Shown here: in pieces, positions 9,653 through 17,114 of the stretch
Position numbering within the stretch: position 1 is the first letter of the stretch
Layout of the letters: every line of letters begins with the position of its first letter
Origin: Chitinophaga silvisoli
GTDB lineage: Bacteria > Bacteroidota > Bacteroidia > Chitinophagales > Chitinophagaceae
Reading direction: 5' to 3'
NCBI RefSeq assembly: GCF_003412465.1
Contig: NZ_QTJV01000001.1
Span: 1,302,001 to 1,366,000 of the forward strand
DNA length: 64,000 nucleotides
The notes under the pieces: generated by a model
The model's database searches: none
Seen by the model: only the letters and a program-made list of their open reading frames with translations
What the model was told of the DNA's origin: nothing
Made by a program: the position numbers and the translations under genes

Positions 9653-10790
9653 ACAACAGCTGGATAACAGGGAAATCATCATTGAAGCAGAAAAGGCTTT
9701 CAGGAGGCAATTAATCACCCAGGAAGAACTGAATGGCATTAAAGCCGCCTACCCGGTGGATTTGTATACACCTAATATGTACCTGCGCATAGGATTATTT
9801 ATCCTGAGCCTGATCATTGGGATCTTTTCTTATGGGTTCCTCTGTTTAATCATGTTGAGCGGTGCTACAGAACATGTGTTTGGTGGGATTAATATCTTCT
9901 TTGCAATAGGTTCCTACATTGTATTGGAGTTGCTGGTGAAAGAGAAGAAACACTATAAGTCCGGGGCAGATGCTGCGATGATGTGGATGAGCGGAGGCTC
10001 GTTTATTGGAGGCCTGGTATTATTTGATATACATATGAGTCCAACAGCGATGGGGATAATTGTTCTCATCGTCAGCATGTGGTTTTTTCTCCGTTTTGCA
10101 GATCAGGTTATGGGCTGGGTTGCACAGTTGGCATTGTTGTATATACTGCTGATTAATCTGACCTCATTACTTTTGATACTGCCGTTTGTAATAATGGGTG
10201 TTTCATTTGGCATGTACTGGTTGTTGCGCAACCTGGTGAATCAGGAAGCATTCAGGCATTATAAAGGGGTGATGAAAGGAATGCAGGCCCTTGCTTTGCT
10301 GGCTCTCTATGCAGGAGGTAACTATTTTTTAGTGAGAGTTACTTATGAATCCTGGCATTATACTCCTGAAGGAGAAGTAAAAGGATTACCTATGGGATGG
10401 CTCTTCTGGATGCTGACAGTTGTAGTACCCCTTGCTTATTTATTTTTTGGTCTTAAAAATAAAGACCAGATCCTGCTTCGTGTAGGCCTGGTTTTAGTAG
10501 CGGCTATTGTTTTTACAATCAGGTATTACCATAGCGTAGCCCCACTGGAAGTCGCCATGACTATTGGCGGTTTAATTATGATCTTATTGGCTTACGGCAT
10601 CATCAGGTACCTGAAAGAACCTAAACATGGATTTACTTCTGAAGAAGATGATGAAAAAGGAACACTGGAAGCATTGCAGATTGAATCTATCGTGATCTCC
10701 CAGACATTTAAAACTGGTGCGCCCGCCAAAGACCGCTTTGATTTTGGTGGTGGTTCTGCTAGTGGTGGCGGTGCCAGTGGACAATATTGA
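9636..10790 (+). CDS. Multi-pass membrane protein with Gly-rich C-terminus
   Basis: A 384-residue membrane protein coupled to the preceding gene. ATG 9636 (MIAYNKQQLDNREIIIEAEK) lies inside the end of the upstream gene. A soluble helical N-terminus (about 50 residues, with FRRQLITQEELNGIKAAYP) is followed by around ten transmembrane segments, then a cytoplasmic acidic stretch (TSEEDDEKGTLEALQIE) and a glycine/serine tail (FDFGGGSASGGGASGQY). The tail resembles those of DUF2207- and TPM-type membrane proteins. I cannot assign a function; the pair probably forms one complex. A strong terminator follows at once. Confidence 0.8.
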   Translation: MIAYNKQQLDNREIIIEAEKAFRRQLITQEELNGIKAAYPVDLYTPNMYLRIGLFILSLIIGIFSYGFLCLIMLSGATEHVFGGINIFFAIGSYIVLELLVKEKKHYKSGADAAMMWMSGGSFIGGLVLFDIHMSPTAMGIIVLIVSMWFFLRFADQVMGWVAQLALLYILLINLTSLLLILPFVIMGVSFGMYWLLRNLVNQEAFRHYKGVMKGMQALALLALYAGGNYFLVRVTYESWHYTPEGEVKGLPMGWLFWMLTVVVPLAYLFFGLKNKDQILLRVGLVLVAAIVFTIRYYHSVAPLEVAMTIGGLIMILLAYGIIRYLKEPKHGFTSEEDDEKGTLEALQIESIVISQTFKTGAPAKDRFDFGGGSASGGGASGQY

Positions 10791-10794
10791 CCTA

Positions 10795-10830
10795 AAAAAG
10801 AGACCGACGGTTACTAGCCGTCGGTCTTTG
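10795..10830 (+). terminator. Terminator after the membrane-protein pair
   Basis: Perfect 10-bp stem, arms AGACCGACGG (10801-10810) and CCGTCGGTCT (10818-10827), 7-base loop, preceded by A-run and followed by TTTG. Confidence 0.85.
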
Positions 10831-11091
10831 TTGGTGCTGTCAGCAGGTGCATCAACTTGATGAGAACTAAACTGACGCAAAGATAGAATGGTGGAAAGAG
10901 AGTGGGTAGAGGGGAAGTACGGAAAAAGGAACGTAGTTCTACGGAAACTGGATGGTACGTAGAATGGTCAGCATGCCAGGGCCAGCTTGCAATGACTTGC
11001 GGCAGCAGGGAAGTGATCCTTTAAGTTTTAAATATGTAATCATTTTAAGCCTCCTGATAATCTTTACTAAGTAATCACGCTTAGCCCAAGC
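10831..11091. other. Intergenic region without recognised features
   Basis: About 260 bases between the terminator and the convergent acetyltransferase gene. I see no open frame worth calling, no strong hairpin and no RNA gene. Confidence 0.4.
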
Positions 11092-11490
11092 CTATTCCTT
11101 TCTCGGAAAATAAAAGGCATTATCCAGCTTCGTCATCCCAATCCTGGGATAATACTCCATCGCTGATGGTGCCGACAGTAACAACAACATCGTCTGGGGG
11201 CCAATTGCCTCCTGTGTCAATGCCACCAGCTGCCTCCCGATTCCCGCCGTTTGATAATCCTTGCTCACCGCCAGATCAGACAAATAACAGCAATAACAAT
11301 AATCAGTCACAGACCGGGCTACCCCCACCAGCTTATCACCATCCCAGGCTGAAATTACCAGATTTGAGTTTTCATACATCTTAGCAATCCTACCCGGATC
11401 TTCTGTCGGCCTTTTCAGCACCGCATTGTCATATAATTCAATAATATCCTGTGTAGCGGGAACCCTGTCTTTCTTGTAATGGATGTGCAT
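11092..11490 (-). CDS. GNAT-family N-acetyltransferase
   Basis: A 132-residue single-domain acyltransferase that would use acetyl-CoA to acylate an amine; the substrate is not readable. The GNAT core is visible: beta4 LVGVARSVTDYCYCCYLSDL, then the acetyl-CoA pyrophosphate-binding loop YQTAGIGRQLVALTQE, then the motif-B-like region MEYYPRIGMTKLDNAFYF. The gene is divergent from the MocR regulator at 11572, with only 81 bases between the two starts, so it is a good candidate target of that regulator. Confidence 0.85.
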   Translation of the reverse strand: MHIHYKKDRVPATQDIIELYDNAVLKRPTEDPGRIAKMYENSNLVISAWDGDKLVGVARSVTDYCYCCYLSDLAVSKDYQTAGIGRQLVALTQEAIGPQTMLLLLSAPSAMEYYPRIGMTKLDNAFYFPRKE

Positions 11491-11528
11491 ATTTTTTCTG
11501 GTTTACCTGTCAAAACTACTGTTTGGCA

Positions 11529-11569
11529 GGACTATCTTTGTGTCCCAGTTCTAAAATACAAAGTAGTCC
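11529..11569. promoter_or_regulatory. Inverted repeat over the MocR gene promoter (putative operator)
   Basis: GGACTATCTTTG at 11529-11540 and CAAAGTAGTCC at 11559-11569 form an inverted repeat with one base deleted in the second arm. The first arm contains TATCTTTG (11533-11540), an exact match to the Bacteroidota -7 consensus. It ends 31 bases before the MocR start codon, so the regulator could block its own promoter. The binding is inferred. Confidence 0.5.
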
Positions 11570-11571
11570 AG

Positions 11572-13020
11572 ATGCTGCCGTTCCAAACTCTCATTCCACT
11601 GAATAAAACCTTAGCCCTGCCTGTCTACAGGCAGATCGCCAACGCCATTTCCCAGCACATCAAGAACGGAATTCTAAAGCCTGAAACTGCCCTGCCCGGG
11701 ACCCGTGAAATGGCCGGGATCCTGGATGTACACCGCAAAACGGTCGTTGCGGCCTATAGTGAATTACAGATCCAGGGCTGGATCCTGGTTACCCCCAGGA
11801 AGGGATTTTTTGTAGCGGGTAATCTCCCTGAACTGAAACCCCGGGAATGGAAACAGGAAGTTACCAGCGGCTATGGCAAACAAATGTCTGCCCCATTCAA
11901 TGTCCTGACAAAAGACCGTCAGGGAAGCATCTATCCTCCCAATACCCCCTTTCGCCTTACAATTGACGACGGTTGGCCGGATACCCGCTTAGCCCCCCTG
12001 GACTTACTTATGCGTGAATACAGAAGTCTGCTGAAATTTAAATATAAGAACCCCGTAACCGGTACCGTCACTGCCGGAGCCCTCCACCTGCGCGAGGTGA
12101 TGGTAGACTACCTCTCTGAAACCAGAGGCATCAAGGCAGATGTTCCCCATCTCCTCATCACCCATGGTGCCCAGATGGCCATTTATATAGCAGCCAGACT
12201 TACCATCACACCCGGAGCCAATGTGATTGCCGGTACTCCGGGCTATTATACTGCCAGCCAGGTATTCGAACACCTGGGTGCCAACCTGATCACCGTGCCT
12301 GTAGATGATCAGGGCATAGATACCGATGCTGTAGCAGCCATCTGCAAAAAGCATCCTATCAGCATGCTCTATGTGATTCCGCATCATCATCATCCGACTA
12401 CTGTGACCCTGAGCCCAGCCAGGAGAATGCACCTGCTGGAACTGTCTGCCCAGTACAATTTTGCCATTATCGAAGACGATTATGATTATGGCTTTCACTA
12501 TAATTCTTCTCCCTACCTGCCGCTGGCCAGCGGCCATCATGATGGGAGGGTCATCTATATTGGCTCCTTCTCCAAGTCCCTGGCGGCTTCTGTACGCATT
12601 GGCTTCCTGGTAGGTGCTGAAGACTTCATCCAGCAGGGCATATACCTGCGCAAATTACTGGACCTGAAAGGCAACCATCTCATGGAAGATGCGCTGGCTA
12701 TATTGATCAAAAACGGGGACATGTCCCGGCATCTGAAAAAGGCAAATAAGATCTATCATGCCAGGTTACAGCATCTGACCACGCTACTGGATACACGTTT
12801 GCAGCATGCTGTTGAATACAATATACCTATGGGAGGAATGGCCATCTGGACCCAATTCAAAATCCCGTTAAAATCCTTGTCAGCCCATGCTGCCAAACAG
12901 GGATTGTATATCAGTGATGGCTCAAATTACATGGTCGGAAATGCCTGTAGAATTGGTTTTGCTTCGCTGAATGAACAGGAAATGACGGAGGCGATCACAA
13001 TCCTTGCCAGCGGTATATAA
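11572..13020 (+). CDS. MocR/PdxR-type regulator (GntR helix-turn-helix fused to aminotransferase)
   Basis: A 482-residue transcription factor that senses a PLP-linked ligand. The N-terminal winged helix of GntR type occupies about 10-80 (LPVYRQIANAISQHIKNGIL, then LPGTREMAGILDVHRKTVVA). The rest is a fold-type I aminotransferase domain, with the PLP-lysine segment YIGSFSKSLAASVRIGFLVG and the family segment VIPHHHHPTTVTLSPARR. ATG 11572 (MLPFQTLIPLNKTLALPVYR) is chosen; the open frame continues 31 codons upstream, but that would run through the -7 element at 11533. Such regulators often control a divergent neighbour and themselves; here that is the GNAT gene. Confidence 0.93.
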   Translation: MLPFQTLIPLNKTLALPVYRQIANAISQHIKNGILKPETALPGTREMAGILDVHRKTVVAAYSELQIQGWILVTPRKGFFVAGNLPELKPREWKQEVTSGYGKQMSAPFNVLTKDRQGSIYPPNTPFRLTIDDGWPDTRLAPLDLLMREYRSLLKFKYKNPVTGTVTAGALHLREVMVDYLSETRGIKADVPHLLITHGAQMAIYIAARLTITPGANVIAGTPGYYTASQVFEHLGANLITVPVDDQGIDTDAVAAICKKHPISMLYVIPHHHHPTTVTLSPARRMHLLELSAQYNFAIIEDDYDYGFHYNSSPYLPLASGHHDGRVIYIGSFSKSLAASVRIGFLVGAEDFIQQGIYLRKLLDLKGNHLMEDALAILIKNGDMSRHLKKANKIYHARLQHLTTLLDTRLQHAVEYNIPMGGMAIWTQFKIPLKSLSAHAAKQGLYISDGSNYMVGNACRIGFASLNEQEMTEAITILASGI

Positions 13021-13081
13021 TCCCTTGCATTTAGGGGATTTTCTTTGTATTATTAACCATTGCTTATCAACTGGATCTATT

Positions 13082-14425
13082 ATGCAGAGAAAATTATGCC
13101 TGGCTTTAGCCTGTATTGTCATGTCCTTTAGCGTTTCCGCTCAAAAAACCAGTAACGACCCTGCAAAAGAGAAATGGTTCATGGACCTTGGTCTCGGTAT
13201 GTTTATTCACTGGAGTGTAGATGCACAACTGGGTGCCGTCATCAGCCATAGCATGGCAGGAGCCTCCGACGAATACCTGGAGCGGTTTACCAAAGAACTG
13301 CCCAAAACCTTCAACCCACATAAATTCAATCCTGACGACTGGGCTGTGCTCGCTAAGTTGGCCGGTATGAAATACGTGGTATTCACCACTAAGCACCACT
13401 CCGGTTTTTGTATGTGGGATACGAAGACGACTCCTTTCAACATCATGAATACGCCGTTCAAAAAAGATGCAACCAAAGCCATCTTTGATGCCTTTCGCAA
13501 ACAGGGTATTGCGATCGGTATTTATTTCTCCCCTGAAGATTTTAACTTTTTATACCAGCAGCATGTACCTGTTGGCAGAATGCAGCTGCCACAGCACTTT
13601 CCTGAGAAGAATCCGGGCCTGATGGCGCTGGACAAGGCACAGCTGAAAGAACTTCTCAGTAACTATGGCAAGATAGACTTCATCTTTTTTGACGGTCCTG
13701 CCGAAGGTCTGAAAGAATACGCCTGGGAACTGCAACCTAATATAGTAGTTACCCGCGGGCAGATGAATACTCCTGAGCAGGAATTGCCTGATTCTGTATT
13801 ACCCGGACCCTGGGAGGCCTGCTTCACCATGGGCACTGACTGGCAGTATAAGCCTACCAATGACCCTCAGAAATCGGGTACAGAAATGATCAATATGCTC
13901 ATTGAAACCAGGGCCAAGGGTGGCAATCTCTTATTGAATGTAGGCCCTAAACCGGATGGTGAGATCCAGATTGAACAGGAGGCCTTGCTGAGAGAACTGG
14001 CGCTGTGGCAGTTTGCCAATAATGAGGCGGTGACAGGGGTACGTCCCTGGCATATTGCTAAAGAAGGCAATGTATGGTTTACCCGCGGGGCAGATACTAC
14101 CACCGTCTACGCCTTTGTACAGGGTGGTAAAGATTGGAAATATGGAGAAAGAAAAGATATGGTGTTTCATACCCTGGAAGGAAATGCCCGGACGAAGGTC
14201 TCCATTCTTGGTTATGCCAGCCAGCTGGTAGAGTATAAGGAAAATTTTGATGCAGGAATTTACTCCCAGAATACCCCGGTAGGGCTCTTCATCAGTGCGG
14301 TAAACGGGCAACGGTTTTACACAGACCGCAAGTGGCCAAACCCTGTAGTACTGAAGATTGAACATGTAAAATTCAAGCCTGTAGTTACAAGCTACCGGCA
14401 GAGTACCATCGATGGTGCCAAATAA
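13082..14425 (+). CDS. Secreted alpha-L-fucosidase, GH29 family
   Basis: A 447-residue glycoside hydrolase that removes L-fucose from glycans, probably in the periplasm. ATG 13082 opens a signal peptide (MQRKLCLALACIVMSFSVSA, then Q). The GH29 barrel is visible from the start: KWFMDLGLGMFIHWSVDAQL, KYVVFTTKHHSGFCMWDTK, and the nucleophile segment IDFIFFDGPAE, whose Asp is the expected catalytic residue. The family element GGNLLLNVGPKPDGEI follows. It is preceded by the MocR gene (61 bases) and followed by a long hairpin, so it may be transcribed alone. Confidence 0.92.
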   Translation: MQRKLCLALACIVMSFSVSAQKTSNDPAKEKWFMDLGLGMFIHWSVDAQLGAVISHSMAGASDEYLERFTKELPKTFNPHKFNPDDWAVLAKLAGMKYVVFTTKHHSGFCMWDTKTTPFNIMNTPFKKDATKAIFDAFRKQGIAIGIYFSPEDFNFLYQQHVPVGRMQLPQHFPEKNPGLMALDKAQLKELLSNYGKIDFIFFDGPAEGLKEYAWELQPNIVVTRGQMNTPEQELPDSVLPGPWEACFTMGTDWQYKPTNDPQKSGTEMINMLIETRAKGGNLLLNVGPKPDGEIQIEQEALLRELALWQFANNEAVTGVRPWHIAKEGNVWFTRGADTTTVYAFVQGGKDWKYGERKDMVFHTLEGNARTKVSILGYASQLVEYKENFDAGIYSQNTPVGLFISAVNGQRFYTDRKWPNPVVLKIEHVKFKPVVTSYRQSTIDGAK

Positions 14426-14434
14426 TACGTATGG

Positions 14435-14478
14435 CTGTCAGCCGGTAAGCTGACCAGGATTGGCTTACTGGCTGACAG
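14435..14478 (+). terminator. Long hairpin after the fucosidase gene
   Basis: A 16-bp stem with one mismatch: arms CTGTCAGCCGGTAAGC (14435-14450) and GCTTACTGGCTGACAG (14463-14478), 12-base loop. It lies 9 bases after the fucosidase stop and 8 bases before the -7 element of the next gene. No T-run follows, so a role as mRNA 3' end is likely rather than certain. Confidence 0.6.
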
Positions 14479-14485
14479 AATTTAT

Positions 14486-14493
14486 TATCTTTG
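14486..14493 (+). promoter_or_regulatory. -7 promoter element of polyprenyl synthase gene
   Basis: TATCTTTG, an exact TAnnTTTG match, ends 9 bases before ATG 14503. The resulting mRNA would have almost no leader. Confidence 0.6.
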
Positions 14494-14502
14494 GTGCACT
14501 TT

Positions 14503-15465
14503 ATGCAATTAGCGAAAAAGATACTAACAGGGGACCTTACACGTTTTGGCCAATACTTGCGCGAATGGATGCAGGGAGACAGTGCGCTTTTTAATAAGAT
14601 CACTGATTATATTCTGCGGCATTCCGGCAAGCAGGTAAGACCTGTATTCGTCTTGCTGAGTGCGCACCTGGCGGGAGAGATCACAGAACAGAGTTACAGG
14701 GCCGCAGTATTGGTAGAGCTGTTGCACAATGCCTCGCTGGTGCATGATGATATCGTAGATGACGCGGCGGAGCGAAGGGGACAAGCCTCGGTAAACGCCC
14801 TCTGGAAAAGCCGAACGGCTGTGTTAGTGGGCGACGTGATGTTTTCGAACGGAATGCTTCAATCTCTCTCGATAGGCGACCATAAGATCCTGAAGATTTT
14901 CTCGGATGCCATTGAAGAGACGATCATCGGAGAGCTGGAACAGCTCACTCGCTCGAAAAAGTTAAACTTAAATGAAGACGTCTATTATACCATCATCCGT
15001 CAAAAGACGGCAGCGCTGTTAAAGGCAGCATGCAGGGCGGGAGCGGCTTCCACCACCAATGATGAAAGCGTAATTGAAAAAATTGCATTGTTTGGAGAAA
15101 AGGTCGGAATGGCCTTTCAAATCAGAGACGACCTGTTTGATTATGGCACTGAGGATGTCGGCAAACCAGTGGGCAATGACATCCAGGAAAAGAAAGTAAC
15201 CCTGCCATTGATTTATACGATTGCCAATTGTTCTCCGGCACAACGTAAAGAATTATTATACATTATCAGGCATCAGAATACCAACAAAGAAAGAATCGCT
15301 TACCTTATTTCAGTAGTAAAGGAATGCGGTGGCTTAGAGTATGCAACTGAACGCATGTATGCCTTCAGGGATGAGGCATTAGCCATTCTTGATACCTTTG
15401 GAAATACCGCTGTAAAAGATGCACTGGAAGAAATAGTTCGCTATACGACCGACAGGAAGTATTAA
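14503..15465 (+). CDS. Polyprenyl (octaprenyl-type) diphosphate synthase
   Basis: A 320-residue trans-prenyltransferase that adds isopentenyl units to an allylic diphosphate, likely giving the side chain of menaquinone. Both aspartate-rich motifs are intact: the first at LVHDDIVDDA, the second at FQIRDDLFDYGTED. Between them come the expected GDVMFSNGM and RQKTAALLKAAC. I chose ATG 14503 (MQLAKKILTGDLTRFGQYL); a TTG four codons upstream lies within the -7 element and is unlikely. Chain length cannot be settled, but small residues before the first DDxxD motif would allow a long product. Confidence 0.92.
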   Translation: MQLAKKILTGDLTRFGQYLREWMQGDSALFNKITDYILRHSGKQVRPVFVLLSAHLAGEITEQSYRAAVLVELLHNASLVHDDIVDDAAERRGQASVNALWKSRTAVLVGDVMFSNGMLQSLSIGDHKILKIFSDAIEETIIGELEQLTRSKKLNLNEDVYYTIIRQKTAALLKAACRAGAASTTNDESVIEKIALFGEKVGMAFQIRDDLFDYGTEDVGKPVGNDIQEKKVTLPLIYTIANCSPAQRKELLYIIRHQNTNKERIAYLISVVKECGGLEYATERMYAFRDEALAILDTFGNTAVKDALEEIVRYTTDRKY

Positions 15466-15483
15466 CGGTGTTCAGGCAGGTGT

Positions 15484-15706
15484 ATGACAATTATAAACCT
15501 TATTCCTGACAATTATAGTCCTTACTCCTCCCTGGTAACGAAGGAATTAATTAATACCACCCACAATAAGAAGGTACAGGTACTGCCATGGACAGTCAAT
15601 GACCCGCAGGAGATGCAGAAAATGATGGATCTGGGGGGTAGACGGAATCATTACCGATGACCCGGAAACCCTGGTGAAATTGGCCGGCTCTTATCAGAAG
15701 AAATAG
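15484..15706 (+). pseudogene. Remnant of glycerophosphodiester phosphodiesterase (GDPD), frameshifted
   Basis: Only the C-terminal part of a GDPD is present. From ATG 15484 the frame reads a GDPD-like tail (NYSPYSSLVTKELI, then VQVLPWTVNDPQEMQKMMDL). At a run of six G (15633-15638) the frame shifts and ends early. Removing one G restores LGVDGIITDDPETLVKLAGS to a stop at 15706, which is the normal end of the family. The N-terminal catalytic half, with the metal-binding His/Glu residues, is absent. It sits between the polyprenyl synthase and helicase genes and is best read as a decayed gene. Confidence 0.8.
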
Positions 15707-15712
15707 ATTCAG

Positions 15713-15720
15713 TACCTTTG
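15713..15720 (+). promoter_or_regulatory. -7 promoter element of the helicase gene
   Basis: TACCTTTG (TAnnTTTG), 21 bases before ATG 15742; it lies just past the end of the GDPD remnant. Confidence 0.55.
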
Positions 15721-15741
15721 CGGTTCATTTTGAATCGTATT

Positions 15742-17079
15742 ATGACTTTTGATGAACTAAACCTCAGCAAGCCTTTATTGAATGCCCTGAGTGATCTGGG
15801 CTATACAACGCCCACCACCATTCAGGCGAAGGCCTTTTCTGTGGTCATGTCCGGTCAGGACGTATGTGGCATAGCACAGACCGGTACTGGTAAAACCTTT
15901 GCTTACCTGTTGCCCTGCCTGCGGCAGTGGAAGTTTTCCAAAGAGCGCTATGCCCAGATTCTGGTAGTAGTGCCTACCCGCGAACTGGTAACACAGGTCG
16001 TAGAGGCAGTAAAAAAGCTGACTCCCTACATGAATGTGGAGGTAGCCGGATTTTTTGGCGGGGTGAACATGAACCCACAGATGGTGACTGCCAATGGCAA
16101 ACTGGATGTGGTGGTAGCTACCCCGGGCCGCCTGGTAGACCTGGTGCTGAGTGGTGCATTGAAACTGAAAGCTATTAAACGACTGGTGATAGATGAGGTG
16201 GATGAAATGCTCAACCTGGGATTCCGCCCACAATTGAAACATATCCTGGATTTACTGCCGGCAAAAAGGCAAAACCTCCTTTTCTCAGCAACAATTACCC
16301 CGGAAGTAGAGGATCTGATGGAGGTGTACTTCAATGCACCGGTCACAATCGAAGCTGCACCTGCGGGTACTCCCCGTGAAAATATCAGTCAGACTGCCTA
16401 CGCAGTACCTAACTTCAATACGAAGGTGAACCTGCTGGAACTGTTGCTGAAGACGCATGAGGAAATGAGCAAGGTGCTGATCTTTGCAGCTACAAAGGAA
16501 CTGGCGAACCAGCTGTTTGAGCAGGTAGAGACAAAGTTCCCTGAGCGCGTAGGAGTGATTCATTCCAACAAAGAGCAGAACCATCGTTTTAATACAGTAA
16601 AGAAATTTAAGTCAGGCGAATACCGCTTCCTTATTGCCACTGATATCATCGCGAGAGGTATCGATATTGAGGATGTAAGCCATGTACTCAACTTCGACGT
16701 GCCTGAAGTACCGGAGAGCTACCTGCATAGAATAGGTCGTACCGGTCGTGCAGATAAACATGGTAAGTCCATCATCTTCTATACAGGCCGTGAAAAAGAT
16801 GGATTGGAAAGGATCCAGGCATTAATGAACTATGAGATTCCGCTGGTACCCTTACCCGATGACCTGGAAATTTCCGATGTACTGACAGATGATGAGAAAC
16901 CCGAAGTGAAGATGAAGAATTTCCTGGTGGCATTACCCAAGCTGGAAACTTATGGACCCGCTTTCCATGAGAAGAAGGCGAAGAATAAGAAAGTGAATGT
17001 AAAGATCTCCCACAAAGAGAAGATGCAGCTGAAGTACGGTAAGCCTAAAACAAGAGGTGCCAAGAAGAAAAAGAAATAA
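15742..17079 (+). CDS. DEAD-box ATP-dependent RNA helicase (DEVD variant)
   Basis: A 445-residue cytoplasmic helicase that remodels RNA at the cost of ATP. From ATG 15742 the Q motif region (FDELNLSKPLLNALSDLGY) is followed by motif I AQTGTGKT, motif Ia PTRELV, motif Ib ATPGRL, motif II VIDEVDEM, motif III SAT, motif V ARGIDIED and motif VI HRIGRTGR. Motif II reads DEVD where most members have DEAD. The C-terminus is a lysine-rich basic tail ending in KKKKK, expected to help bind RNA. The gene is a single unit with its own -7 element and a terminator shared with the convergent GH2 gene. Confidence 0.95.
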   Translation: MTFDELNLSKPLLNALSDLGYTTPTTIQAKAFSVVMSGQDVCGIAQTGTGKTFAYLLPCLRQWKFSKERYAQILVVVPTRELVTQVVEAVKKLTPYMNVEVAGFFGGVNMNPQMVTANGKLDVVVATPGRLVDLVLSGALKLKAIKRLVIDEVDEMLNLGFRPQLKHILDLLPAKRQNLLFSATITPEVEDLMEVYFNAPVTIEAAPAGTPRENISQTAYAVPNFNTKVNLLELLLKTHEEMSKVLIFAATKELANQLFEQVETKFPERVGVIHSNKEQNHRFNTVKKFKSGEYRFLIATDIIARGIDIEDVSHVLNFDVPEVPESYLHRIGRTGRADKHGKSIIFYTGREKDGLERIQALMNYEIPLVPLPDDLEISDVLTDDEKPEVKMKNFLVALPKLETYGPAFHEKKAKNKKVNVKISHKEKMQLKYGKPKTRGAKKKKK

Positions 17080-17080
17080 A

Positions 17081-17113
17081 AAAAGACCCGGCTTTACAAG
17101 CCGGGTCTTTTTT
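17081..17113. terminator. Bidirectional terminator between helicase and GH2 genes
   Basis: Arms GACCCGGCTT (17085-17094) and AAGCCGGGTC (17098-17107), 3-base loop, A-run on the left and T-run on the right, so it serves both convergent genes. Confidence 0.9.
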
Positions 17114-17114
17114 A

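Noticed and set aside
12004..12540. Minus-strand open frame of 178 residues
   Set aside because: Antisense to the MocR aminotransferase domain, with no recognisable domain; a typical shadow frame.
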